Below, one piece after another: positions 8,224 through 16,391 of a stretch of 64,000 nt of DNA. The number at the start of each line of letters is the position of its first letter. Positions within the stretch are counted from its first letter, which is position 1. Made by a program: the position numbers and the translations under genes. Origin of the DNA: Spirochaetales bacterium (GTDB taxonomy: Bacteria > Spirochaetota > Spirochaetia > Treponematales > Treponemataceae); NCBI GenBank assembly GCA_003252395.1, contig QKEL01000011.1, positions 186,001-250,000 of the forward strand. Reading direction: 5' to 3'. The notes beneath the pieces were generated by a model. That model ran no database searches. It was not told the origin of the DNA and saw only the letters and a program-made list of their open reading frames with translations.

Positions 8224-9314
8224 GGACTTTCGGGCCGAAAAAGGCTCTTGCCGTCGCGGCGGCGGCCCTTCTCGGAGCCCTTCCGCTTAACGCCATCGAC
8301 GGCGCCGATAGCGGCCGGAATTCCCCGGGTAATCTCTTGTCTAAGTCGGTCGCGCTTCTTCCCGACGGGATAACCCTGTCGCCGAGCGTCACGTTGCTTG
8401 ACGGAACCGCCCATGAATACGTGTTTTACGACGACAAGCTGTTGAGCGAATTGATCTGGGACATGAAACCCCTGATTATGTACGGCGCCGTCTTGGGCCT
8501 TTCATGGGACAGGGGATTGGAGCTCTCGATCGACGGCAGCGCGGCGTTTCCCGGAAAGACGGGGGATATCGTCGACCTTGACTGGAAAAACGTGCCCATT
8601 AACGGCACTCAGGGACTGACCCACTTCGCCACGGGCGCGGCCGACCTTCAATACGCGTACGAGGCCGCCGCGGGGGCGCGATGGCGTTTCGTCCTACCCC
8701 GGCCTTTTACGGGCGTCCGGTCCCTCGCCCTCCTCCCGGGCCTCGGCTTCCGCTACATGATAAGGGGCTGGGATTGCCGCGACGGATACGCGCAATATCC
8801 CGCGGGAACCGAAATCGACGGCCTCTACCGTATCTGGACTTCCGACGCCCAAAAGGCCGCGATCGTCGGGGTTCCGATATCGTATCTCCAGGAATGGTGG
8901 ATGCCCGAGCTTTCCCTCGCGGCGGACGCGCGGATTACCGACCGCTTCTCGTTCGAGGTTACGGCGAGAGGCTCTCCTTGGGCCTTCTGCAACGGGGTAG
9001 ACTATCATTTCATCGGAACAGATCTGGGAACGGTATGGGTGTTCGGCGGGGCCCCCTGGACGCTCTATTTTGACCAGCTTTCCGGCGGATGGCTTTTAGA
9101 GGGCGGGGTTACCGCCACGGTACGCGCGACGAATTGGCTGTCCTTCAGAATCGGCTGGTCAAAAACCTGGACCTCGATTATCCGGGGCGATACCTACAAG
9201 AAGGCCTCCGCGTCTACCGTGGTCACGGTCGCGAAAGAAAGCGACGGAATGGGCGGGGGCGCGAAACTGGACTATCAGTCGGTTACCTGCGCCGCGGTAT
9301 TCCGGCTCAGGTAA
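8220..9314 (+). CDS. Omptin-like outer-membrane protease
   Basis: The 364-residue product has a signal peptide (cleavage near PLNA) and alternating beta-strand character. The region LLDGTAHEYVFYDDKLLSELIWDMKP parallels the first strands of OmpT. Both catalytic pairs of the omptins can be placed: D119-x-D121 in DIVDLDW (OmpT Asp83 and Asp85) and D261-x-H263 in GVDYHF (OmpT Asp210 and His212). RGWDCRDGYAQYP matches the OmpT segment before the long extracellular loop. Omptins are ten-strand barrels that cut peptides after basic residues. They are best known from Gammaproteobacteria, so occurrence in a probable spirochaete is notable. Known omptins need LPS for activity, which Treponema lacks. 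Two or more cysteines (C186, C257) are present. Coupled by overlap to the DUF1266 gene. Confidence 0.75.
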   Translation: MRTFGPKKALAVAAAALLGALPLNAIDGADSGRNSPGNLLSKSVALLPDGITLSPSVTLLDGTAHEYVFYDDKLLSELIWDMKPLIMYGAVLGLSWDRGLELSIDGSAAFPGKTGDIVDLDWKNVPINGTQGLTHFATGAADLQYAYEAAAGARWRFVLPRPFTGVRSLALLPGLGFRYMIRGWDCRDGYAQYPAGTEIDGLYRIWTSDAQKAAIVGVPISYLQEWWMPELSLAADARITDRFSFEVTARGSPWAFCNGVDYHFIGTDLGTVWVFGGAPWTLYFDQLSGGWLLEGGVTATVRATNWLSFRIGWSKTWTSIIRGDTYKKASASTVVTVAKESDGMGGGAKLDYQSVTCAAVFRLR

Positions 9315-9337
9315 CGGAAACGATCCGGGGATTCCGC

Positions 9338-11737
9338 TCACCCCAGCGGGCTTATCTTCACGAGGCCCGAGGCGCGCAGGAAGGCGAAATCCCTTTTCGA
9401 AAGCGCGGAAAGGGCCTCGCGGAGAATTTCGGGCCGGGCGTCGCGCTTCGTTAACGCTTGGGCAATCCCGTCGCTCAAGGCATGGCGTACCTCGTCGCCC
9501 AAATACCGCCACGCGTACTCGCCGCGTCCGGCCGGCACCGGGCGGCTCGCCGTCCAGGCATAACGCGCCTTTGGGTCGAAGGGGGCCGAACGCTCGGCGT
9601 CGCGCTTACGCTCGTACGAGGCGATATAGCGGTCTATCGTATCGGGCGCGACCCGGGGCGCGGGCATGGGATACGGAAACCACTTGCGCACGGAACGGGA
9701 AAGGCCCTCGCCCGCCATCCACGCGTGCAGGGCCTCGTCTAGGGGAGCCGTGTACCGTTCCGATTTTTCCTCGCCCCGGAAGGAAAGGTCGTTGTTCGCG
9801 AAAGCCGAAAGGGATTCGGCGCCGTCCGGCGACCCGGACCCGCCGCGCTCTCGCGGTTCCAGAGGGTTCTTTCCGTCCCGATGCATGCCGCGCTTCCACT
9901 CGTCATAGGCCCGGGAATGGCGGGTGAGCACGAACTTGTGCCAAAAGGCCGAATCCACCAGGCCCGCCGCGAAGAGCTGCCGCATCGTTTCGGCCGTGTC
10001 GATCACGCCCTGCTCGTCCTCGTTCCAGTACCCGTAAATCAGGTACGAGTGAACCAATACGCCCGCCTCCTTGAAGGCCGCGCAGGTAGCCACGAGGTTC
10101 TCCAGGTCAATCCCCTTGTCCACCGCCTTGAAGCCCTCCTCCGAGGCGATCTCGATGCCCCCCGAAACGGCGACGAGGCCGCCGGCGCACAGGTATTCCG
10201 CCAGGTCGCGCGTAAAGGTCCGCTCGAACCGGATATTTCCCCAAAAGGTCAGGGGCCGCTTTCCCTCGGCGGCGGCCGCCACATTGCGCTCGGCGAAATC
10301 GCGTAGGCCGCGGGGAGGCGCCGCCTCGTCCACGAAGTGGACGCCCCGAACGCCGGCCCGGTCGGCCTGCGCCATCAGCCCCGCGTGGAGCGCGCCCGCG
10401 TCTACCGGCTGAAAGCCCTTAATGTAATCGAGGGTCACGTCGCAAAACGAGCAGCGGTGCCAGTAGCAGCCGTGGGCGAGCATGGCCTTGAGCCAGGCCC
10501 CGTCGGACCACAGGCGGTGCATCGGGTTCGCGGTATCGGCGAGCCGGGGATAGGACGAGAGGTCGAGGTCGGAATAATCGGGGACGATCGAGGCGGTCAC
10601 CGCCCGCTCGAAGGGCGCAAGGCCCGGCGGGCAAAAGTCGCGCCGCGCGACGGGGGGCGCGCCGTCCGCGACCGCGGGGCAGCCTTTCGAGAACCAATCG
10701 GCGTACGCGCCGTAGCCCCGGTCAAAGGAAAGCCGGTCGATATAGGCGAACAGGCCCGAACCGTCGCGCGGGGAATCGGCCGGGTCGAGCCCAACGCCAT
10801 ACTCGCGCAGCTCCGTGTTCACGTACCCGCCGCCCAGGGCGATTACCGCGCGCTTCCCGTACCGCTTCCGGATCGACCGCGCGATAGAGAGCGCGCCGAC
10901 GAGACAGCCGGGAAAGGGAACGGAAAGGCAAAAAAGGATTTTGTTTTCGCCGCGCAGGATGCCCGACGCGCCGATCGCGCCTTCGCCGCCGTTCGCCCCA
11001 TTGCCCGGAGGGGCCCCGTCAAGCCGGTCCCACGTCCGCTCCATGAGGGGCTCCAAAAAGTCCCGCATGACCGGCCGGTCGATCCCCGCCTCGATATTCG
11101 CGAAGGAACGCTCGCTCGTCGCGATGGATTCGGCGTAGCGCACCAGGGAAAATTCGCCGTCGTACGCCGCGGCGATAAAGTCCGCCAGGTCCTCGATCGC
11201 GAGGGTAGCGAGGAGCCGCGCGTCGTCGGCGGAGGGGTCCGTTTCCAAGGCCTCCATCCAACGGTCCATGCGGGCGCCCCGCGGGGCGTGCGGGGAGCGG
11301 ACGAAGGCGTGGCAAAGCTCCCGGTCGCCGCCGGTCAAAATGGAAACGATGCCGTCGATCCATTCGATCCAGGAATCCGCCAGGGATAGGTACCGGCGCA
11401 GCTGGAAGGCGGTTTCTTCGTCCCCTTCCCGTTCGGCCCTTCCGGCGAGCTCGAGGCACCGCGGTTCGGAGAGCGCGAACAGCCTGGCGAGTCCCGGGGC
11501 CGAAAAGATCTCGCGGAAAAGGAGATTGCTCGCGTCGATCCACGTAACGGGCCCGCTCAGCTCCGCGAGGGACCCGGGGGCGCGGGCGACCGGGGCGGGG
11601 GTACCGCGTGCGGAACGCGAACCGTCCCAGCCTTCGGCGGAAAGGCCGCGGAAAAAGGCCGCGAGATACGCGCCCGAGGGATAGGGCCCGTTGAGCTGGA
11701 CCAAGGGCGGCTGCAGGATAATCACGGGAATCGGCAT
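9338..11737 (-). CDS. Large radical SAM protein with B12-binding-like region
   Basis: This is a 799-residue protein. Residues about 280-320 (LSVPFPGCLVGALSIARSI, then VIALGGGYVNTELR) resemble the cobalamin-binding Rossmann-like region of B12-type radical SAM enzymes. The iron-sulfur motif is C424-YWHR-C429-SF-C432, that is CX4CX2C instead of the usual CX3CX2C. Downstream motifs (FVDEAAPP, FWGNIRFER, GGLVAVSGGIEIASE, GVLVHSYLIYGYWNED) fit the rest of a radical SAM barrel. The substrate is unknown. It is a single gene, divergent from mlaE and tail-to-tail with the omptin gene, so context does not help. The long N-terminal third (residues 40-270) shows no family I recognise. Confidence 0.75.
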   Translation of the reverse strand: MPIPVIILQPPLVQLNGPYPSGAYLAAFFRGLSAEGWDGSRSARGTPAPVARAPGSLAELSGPVTWIDASNLLFREIFSAPGLARLFALSEPRCLELAGRAEREGDEETAFQLRRYLSLADSWIEWIDGIVSILTGGDRELCHAFVRSPHAPRGARMDRWMEALETDPSADDARLLATLAIEDLADFIAAAYDGEFSLVRYAESIATSERSFANIEAGIDRPVMRDFLEPLMERTWDRLDGAPPGNGANGGEGAIGASGILRGENKILFCLSVPFPGCLVGALSIARSIRKRYGKRAVIALGGGYVNTELREYGVGLDPADSPRDGSGLFAYIDRLSFDRGYGAYADWFSKGCPAVADGAPPVARRDFCPPGLAPFERAVTASIVPDYSDLDLSSYPRLADTANPMHRLWSDGAWLKAMLAHGCYWHRCSFCDVTLDYIKGFQPVDAGALHAGLMAQADRAGVRGVHFVDEAAPPRGLRDFAERNVAAAAEGKRPLTFWGNIRFERTFTRDLAEYLCAGGLVAVSGGIEIASEEGFKAVDKGIDLENLVATCAAFKEAGVLVHSYLIYGYWNEDEQGVIDTAETMRQLFAAGLVDSAFWHKFVLTRHSRAYDEWKRGMHRDGKNPLEPRERGGSGSPDGAESLSAFANNDLSFRGEEKSERYTAPLDEALHAWMAGEGLSRSVRKWFPYPMPAPRVAPDTIDRYIASYERKRDAERSAPFDPKARYAWTASRPVPAGRGEYAWRYLGDEVRHALSDGIAQALTKRDARPEILREALSALSKRDFAFLRASGLVKISPLG

Positions 11738-11758
11738 GGCCTAAAAAATAGCACTTAA

Positions 11759-11788
11759 TTGTCATTGATGACAGGCATGAAGTATACT
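11759..11788 (+). promoter_or_regulatory. Promoter and small palindrome upstream of mlaE
   Basis: TTGTCA at 11759-11764 and TATACT at 11783-11788 are 18 bp apart. The -35 overlaps a perfect palindrome, TGTCATTGATGACA at 11760-11773, a possible operator. Only 8 bases separate the -10 from the mlaE ATG, so the transcript may be leaderless or nearly so. Confidence 0.45.
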
Positions 11789-11796
11789 AAAGGGCA

Positions 11797-12576
11797 ATGA
11801 TCCAGCAAATCGGGGCACGTATCAATCGAAAAATATCCGATACCGCCTATACCGTGGGCTTCTTCGGCAAGACCCTCCGCGGCATCGGGCCGTTCTTTTG
11901 GCGCGGCAAGGTTGCCCATCGCGTGCTTACCATGCAGGTCCTTTTCACCTTCGTGGAGGCCCTGGGAACCGCCTCGCTCCAGGCCATGGGGATCGGGGCC
12001 GCGGTAAACCTGCTCGGGTTGCCCATCCTCACGAGTTTCTCCCAATCCCAGCTGATCTATCCGCTCCTCATAAGCATTATCACGAGGGAACTCGGACCCA
12101 TCCTCACGGCCTTCATCATCATCGCGCGGTCCGCCACGGCCATCGCCACGGAAGTCGCCGGCATGGTGGTTTCCCACGAGATAGAGGCGTACATCTCCGT
12201 CGGCATCGACCCCGTGGAGCACATCGCCGTGCCCCGCTTTCTCGGGGTAACCGCCTCCCTCCTCCTCCTCAACGTCTACTTCTCCATCTTCGGCCTGGCG
12301 GGCTCCTTCCTCATCGTGCAGGTCATATCCCCGGTTCCCGCGGCGGATTACTTCAATAACATATTGCAAAGCCTGACCATGGCGGACATTCTCGTGTCCC
12401 TCATAAAGAGCGTGTGCTTCGGGATGATTCTCGCGATCGTCGCGACGGTCCAGGGCTTTTCCGTGGAGCGGGCGAGCACGGAGATTCCCCAGGCCGGGCT
12501 CCGCGCGGTGGGCAACGCGTTTACCTGGTGCGTGGTCGCGGACCTCGCGATCTCGGGCATCTTTTATTTGATGTGA
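11797..12576 (+). CDS. mlaE: MlaE-family lipid ABC transporter permease
   Basis: This 259-residue inner-membrane protein has about five to six hydrophobic segments and the MlaE/YrbE landmarks: FVEALGTASLQAMGIGAAVN, the cytoplasmic coupling region ELGPILTAFIIIARSATAIATEVAGM, and SHEIEAYISVGIDPVEHIAVPR. MlaE proteins form the membrane core of MCE-type transporters that move phospholipids between the two membranes. It heads the operon mlaE-mlaF-mlaD-lipoprotein. The start has no good ribosome-binding site; an AAGGG is too close to the ATG. Confidence 0.9.
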   Translation: MIQQIGARINRKISDTAYTVGFFGKTLRGIGPFFWRGKVAHRVLTMQVLFTFVEALGTASLQAMGIGAAVNLLGLPILTSFSQSQLIYPLLISIITRELGPILTAFIIIARSATAIATEVAGMVVSHEIEAYISVGIDPVEHIAVPRFLGVTASLLLLNVYFSIFGLAGSFLIVQVISPVPAADYFNNILQSLTMADILVSLIKSVCFGMILAIVATVQGFSVERASTEIPQAGLRAVGNAFTWCVVADLAISGIFYLM

Positions 12577-12585
12577 GGCAAGAAA

Positions 12586-13323
12586 ATGGACGCTCCCCTG
12601 TTCGAGCTTAAAAACGCCTCCTTTTCGCCCCAGGGCAAGACCGTCGTTGACGGGGTCTCGCTCGCGGTTGGCCAGGGGGAAACCGTCGCGCTGGTCGGTC
12701 CCTCCGGGGGCGGGAAGAGCACGGTCCTAAAGCTTACGGCGGGCCTCATTATCCCGACCAGGGGCGCCGCCTTTTGGCGCGGCCTCGATATAGCGGGCAT
12801 GAGCCGCGCGCAAACCCTCGCCTTTCGCCGGGAAGCGGCCTTCGTCTTTCAGGATTCCGCCCTCTGGGCCAACCAGAGCATCCGGCAGAACCTCGAAATA
12901 CCGCTAAAAACCCACTTCGCGGCCATGCACGCGAAGGAACGGGAGGAGCGCGTCGCCAAGGCCCTCGCGGAATCGGGCTACCGGCGCAGTCTCGACATCC
13001 GCCCGGCCGACCTTTCCATGGGAGAGCAAAAGCTGGTGGGCTTTTCCCGGGCCATGATCCTGGAACCCTCGGCGGTATTTTTGGACGAGTGGACCGAATC
13101 CCTGGACGAAAGCGCGGCCCGTCGCCTGGTAAACGCGATAAAAAGGAAAAAAAAGGAAGGCAAGACCATCGTGTTCGTCAGCCATAATTTCACGGTCATA
13201 AAGGAGCTTGCCGACCGGATCGTCATGATCGTGGACGGCAAGGTATCCCTCAGCGCCACCCGAGAGGAATTCGCCAACGACTCGACCCTGGCGCAATACA
13301 TAGAACAAGGAATATCGGTATGA
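12586..13323 (+). CDS. mlaF: MlaF-family ABC transporter ATPase
   Basis: A 245-residue ATPase that powers the MlaE permease. Walker A is GPSGGGKST (38-46), the Q-loop glutamine is Q89 in VFQDS, the signature is LSMGEQ (143-148), Walker B is AVFLDEW (163-169) and the switch histidine is H200 in FVSHN. The signature differs from LSGGQ, and tryptophan follows DE of Walker B where proline is more usual. The gene follows mlaE by 9 bp with a GAGG ribosome-binding site and overlaps mlaD by 4 bp. Confidence 0.9.
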   Translation: MDAPLFELKNASFSPQGKTVVDGVSLAVGQGETVALVGPSGGGKSTVLKLTAGLIIPTRGAAFWRGLDIAGMSRAQTLAFRREAAFVFQDSALWANQSIRQNLEIPLKTHFAAMHAKEREERVAKALAESGYRRSLDIRPADLSMGEQKLVGFSRAMILEPSAVFLDEWTESLDESAARRLVNAIKRKKKEGKTIVFVSHNFTVIKELADRIVMIVDGKVSLSATREEFANDSTLAQYIEQGISV

Positions 13324-14321
13324 AATTCAAAATCCGTTTCGCGGACCAAATAGTCGGCGTACTCGCCATTATCGCGGTAGCGGCCTTGGTCTTCGTCATC
13401 TTCATGCTGGGCAGCAGGCAGCGCTGGTTCGCGCGGGACTACCATTTCACCGCGACCTTTCAGACCGCCACGGGCCTCGCCACGGGGCTGGAGCTGAAGT
13501 ACAAGGGGTTCACGGTGGGCAAGATCGCCTCCTACCGCCTGACCGAGGAAGATACCGTGGAGGTCAGGTTTACCGTGTACGATACCTACTACGGGCGGCT
13601 CAAGGAAGGGTCGGTGATCGAGCTCATCGTCAGCCCCATCGGGCTCGGCAACCAGTTCCTGCTGCATCCGGGCAACGGGACGGGCCTGATCGCGGAGGGG
13701 AGCGAGATACCCCTGATCGACTCGGCCGAGGGCCAGGCGCTTATCGCCTCGGGAGCGGTCACCATACCGAAACGCGACGACACGGTCTCGAACATCGTCG
13801 CCCAGGTCAACCCGCTGCTCACCAACGTGAACGAAACCCTCTCCGCCCTCAACGGCGCGCTGAAGGGCACCGGAACCGGCCCCCTGGCCGACACCATGGG
13901 CAACGTGGCGGACATTTCGACCAGCGTATCGGGTTCCATGGACGACCTGCTCGCGGGAGCCCGGGAAACGCTTCGGGAAGTGCAGGCGATCGCCGCGGAC
14001 CTCCAGGAATTCACGGGCACGCTTCAGTCCGTGGACGGGATAGTGCCCCGCATGATCGACCCCGACGGCACCATCTTCGCGAGCCTGGGCGCCTCGCTCA
14101 AGGAAGTGGAGGGAACCCTCGGCAACGTGGAAGACTCCTCCTCGATCCTCAAGTCCCAGGTGCCCCAGATCGCCCGCCTTATCGAGGACCTCCGCATCGC
14201 CCTCGTGAAGGGCCAAGACGTGCTGGAGGCGCTCAGGAACAACCCGATTCTCAAAAACGGCGTGCCCGAGCGCGTGCAAACCGACTCGTCGGGCACCAAC
14301 TCGCGCGACATAGAATTTTAA
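13320..14321 (+). CDS. mlaD: MlaD/MCE-family membrane-anchored substrate-binding protein
   Basis: The 333-residue protein has one N-terminal membrane segment (about residues 10-33) and an MCE domain at about 40-115 (FTATFQTATGLATGLELKYKG, then VEVRFTVYDTYYGRLKEGS). A long, mostly helical C-terminal part follows (about 150-310). MCE proteins form hexameric rings on MlaE and carry lipid across the periplasm. The helical tail, absent from E. coli MlaD but common in longer MCE proteins, may build a needle-like tunnel. The ATG overlaps the mlaF stop. No MlaB or MlaC homologue is in the operon. Confidence 0.88.
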   Translation: MKFKIRFADQIVGVLAIIAVAALVFVIFMLGSRQRWFARDYHFTATFQTATGLATGLELKYKGFTVGKIASYRLTEEDTVEVRFTVYDTYYGRLKEGSVIELIVSPIGLGNQFLLHPGNGTGLIAEGSEIPLIDSAEGQALIASGAVTIPKRDDTVSNIVAQVNPLLTNVNETLSALNGALKGTGTGPLADTMGNVADISTSVSGSMDDLLAGARETLREVQAIAADLQEFTGTLQSVDGIVPRMIDPDGTIFASLGASLKEVEGTLGNVEDSSSILKSQVPQIARLIEDLRIALVKGQDVLEALRNNPILKNGVPERVQTDSSGTNSRDIEF

Positions 14322-14336
14322 GGGAAGGGGGATGCC

Positions 14337-15317
14337 ATGAGCCATCGATTTTCCGAACGATACGACCGCGCGGCGTTCCGGCCCGCGCGCAAAGCCGTGC
14401 CGAAGGCGCTCCTCGCGGGATCGCTCGCGGCGGGGATTCTTTTCCTTTCCGTCGGCCTTTCCTCCTGCTCGTCGGCGCCCAAGCGCCCGCCGGAGGTATT
14501 CACCAACCGCAACGCGGCCGCGGGGCAAATTGACCTCGCGAACCGCTCCGTGGCCCGGGGCGACTTTACCAACGCGAAGCTCTTCCTCGCCGAGGCGTGG
14601 AACCTGGCGGTGAGCACCGACGATCCCGACACCCGCGTGCGGGTACTCCTCGCCCGCGGCAACGCGCATTATAACGAGGGCTCCGGCGACGCGGCCGTCG
14701 CCGACTGGAATCTCGCCCTCGAGGAGGCGACGGAGGCGGGCAACGCCGCCCTATCCAGCGCGGCGAGAATCTACGTGGCCCGAAGCGACCTGATCGAGGG
14801 TTCCGGCAGAAGCGACCCCGGCGAGGCCGAACGGAAGGCCATAGCCGCGCGGACCCTGGAAACGGTGCGGCGGGAAATCGGGAAGATCAAGGGGAACCCC
14901 CTCTACGCCGCCTTCGGCTGGAAGGTCGAGGGCCTGTGCCTCAAGGAACTGGGCGACTGGAAAGCGGCGGAATCCGCGGTCAAGAAGGCCGCGGATATCC
15001 ACGACGGCTCCCATTACCTGGAAGACGCCGCCTACGATTGGTACGTCATCGCGTCGATCCGGTCCAAGGCCGGCGACGCCGATTCCGCCCGCGCGGCGAT
15101 ACGGAAGGCCCTCGACTTCGACCGGCGCGCGGAAAACACCAACGGGCTAGGCCTGGATTGGATGGCGATGGGAACCATCGAGGAAAAGGCCGGAAACCGG
15201 GAGAAAGCCCTGGCGGCGTACCGGCGGGCAAGCGATATTTTCCGCTCCGGCTTTATCGAGTATAACGCCAAGGCCGCGGACGCGAAGGCGAACGCATTGG
15301 AAGGTTCGCCGAAATAA
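14337..15317 (+). CDS. TPR-repeat lipoprotein of the Mla operon
   Basis: The 326-residue product has an extended N terminus, a hydrophobic segment and a lipobox LSSC with C44 as the lipidation site, so it is probably anchored in a membrane facing the periplasm. Repeated helical pairs with A-G-Y patterns (for example EAWNLAVSTDDPDTRVRVL, DWNLALEEATEAGNAAL and EEKAGNREKALAAYRRASD) are TPR-like and cover most of the protein. It follows mlaD by 15 bp with a strong GGGAAGGGGG ribosome-binding site. I infer a scaffold or docking role for the lipid transporter, perhaps standing in for the missing MlaC or outer-membrane partner. Confidence 0.75.
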   Translation: MSHRFSERYDRAAFRPARKAVPKALLAGSLAAGILFLSVGLSSCSSAPKRPPEVFTNRNAAAGQIDLANRSVARGDFTNAKLFLAEAWNLAVSTDDPDTRVRVLLARGNAHYNEGSGDAAVADWNLALEEATEAGNAALSSAARIYVARSDLIEGSGRSDPGEAERKAIAARTLETVRREIGKIKGNPLYAAFGWKVEGLCLKELGDWKAAESAVKKAADIHDGSHYLEDAAYDWYVIASIRSKAGDADSARAAIRKALDFDRRAENTNGLGLDWMAMGTIEEKAGNREKALAAYRRASDIFRSGFIEYNAKAADAKANALEGSPK

Positions 15318-15388
15318 TCCGGGCCGGGAGGGCGCCGCGATCGAGGTGAGCCTGTCCCTCATGGCCTTGCCCTGAGGCCGTACCGGTC

Positions 15389-16282
15389 TCAGTAGGCGAG
15401 CGTAAAGCCCACGGAAAGGGCATTGTCGGCGGTATACGCGATGTTCACGTGATCGAGCGCCTCGGCGACCTTCGGGGCCCGGTTATAGGTCCAGGGGCGA
15501 ATCCACGAATACACCACGGCGCCGCCGACCATCATGCCGCCGATGGCGGTAATGAGCTCGCCGCCCGACTGCTCGTTGTCTTGCCGTATGGTGCCGACGA
15601 CGGTGGTACATATGCCCGCTACCTCCCAGAAAGCGACGGTGCCGCCGCCCTGGGTGTCGCCCTGCATATAGGAGCCGATCCCGAAGATCGGGTTCACGGT
15701 CATGCAGATAAAGCGTCCCGTAAAGTCGAAAAAGCCCATAATGGCGGACCCAACGCTGCTCGTGGTTTTCGCGCGCGACGCCGCCGCGGGGGTTTTCCCG
15801 AATAGCGCCTGCGTATCCGCGTTGTCCTGGACGGTTAGGGTATTCAAATACTGAAGCTCGGCGGTTTCGACCTTCACCGCCTTTACGCTCAGCCGGTACT
15901 TGTCCTGGAGCTGGTCGAACGAGCCGGTAATCAGGGTCTCGGCGCCCAGCATGGCCCCCAGCCGCTGCGCCGAGTCGTCGCTCACGTCGCCGGACATCTG
16001 GAAATCGAGTTCCTTCCGGATCGTCTCGAGGCTCGCGCGGTCTACCACGATGAATTTGTTCGCGTTGAGGAGGTTGAGGGTAATTTCCTCGGCCACGTAC
16101 TCGCCCGCGCTTTCGGTGGAGCTTTTAATATCGATGACGACGACCTTGGTTCCCGCGGGGATCTTTGCCGTAATGTCTTTCGAGACGAGGTAGATGGCAT
16201 CGTCGATTTTATACTGCCGCTCGGCGAACGCGGGCAGGGCGAATGTCAGGGCGGCAAGTGCCGCGATTGCTAGCTTCTTCAT
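15389..16282 (-). CDS. CsgG/FlgO-like envelope protein
   Basis: The product is 297 residues from the ATG giving MKKLAIAALAALTFALPAFA, a clear signal peptide; a longer reading frame adds 19 unlikely residues. Residues about 30-165 (AGTKVVVIDIKSST, YVAEEITLNLLNANKFIVVDR, GAMLGAETLITGSF, YRLSVKAVKVETAEL) have the alpha/beta pattern of the CsgG nucleotide-fold-like domain that binds outer-membrane assemblies. The C-terminal third is glycine-rich and hydrophobic (PIFGIGSYMQGD, AIGGMMVGGAVVYSW) and could span a membrane. The exact role is unknown. It lies downstream of the aminotransferase but is separated by 109 bp with a strong hairpin, so it probably has its own promoter. Confidence 0.6.
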   Translation of the reverse strand: MKKLAIAALAALTFALPAFAERQYKIDDAIYLVSKDITAKIPAGTKVVVIDIKSSTESAGEYVAEEITLNLLNANKFIVVDRASLETIRKELDFQMSGDVSDDSAQRLGAMLGAETLITGSFDQLQDKYRLSVKAVKVETAELQYLNTLTVQDNADTQALFGKTPAAASRAKTTSSVGSAIMGFFDFTGRFICMTVNPIFGIGSYMQGDTQGGGTVAFWEVAGICTTVVGTIRQDNEQSGGELITAIGGMMVGGAVVYSWIRPWTYNRAPKVAEALDHVNIAYTADNALSVGFTLAY

Positions 16283-16314
16283 GGTCTTAGGAACTACTCC
16301 CTCTCGGATAGTTG

Positions 16315-16337
16315 GCCGCGTTCCCGCGGAACGCGGC
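16315..16337. other. Perfect hairpin in the leader of the CsgG-like gene
   Basis: Ten-base arms GCCGCGTTCC and GGAACGCGGC are separated by a three-base loop. On the minus strand it lies after the aminotransferase stop and before the CsgG-like start. There is no T run, so it may be a read-through attenuator or an mRNA-stabilising stem. Confidence 0.6.
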
Positions 16338-16391
16338 ATATACTAATTGTAACACGAAACCGAGGGAAGGTCGCCCCTGTCGCGCCGACGA

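Noticed and set aside
12978..14669. 563-residue open frame antisense to mlaF and mlaD
   Set aside because: Spans the junction of two real genes on the other strand and has no family features.
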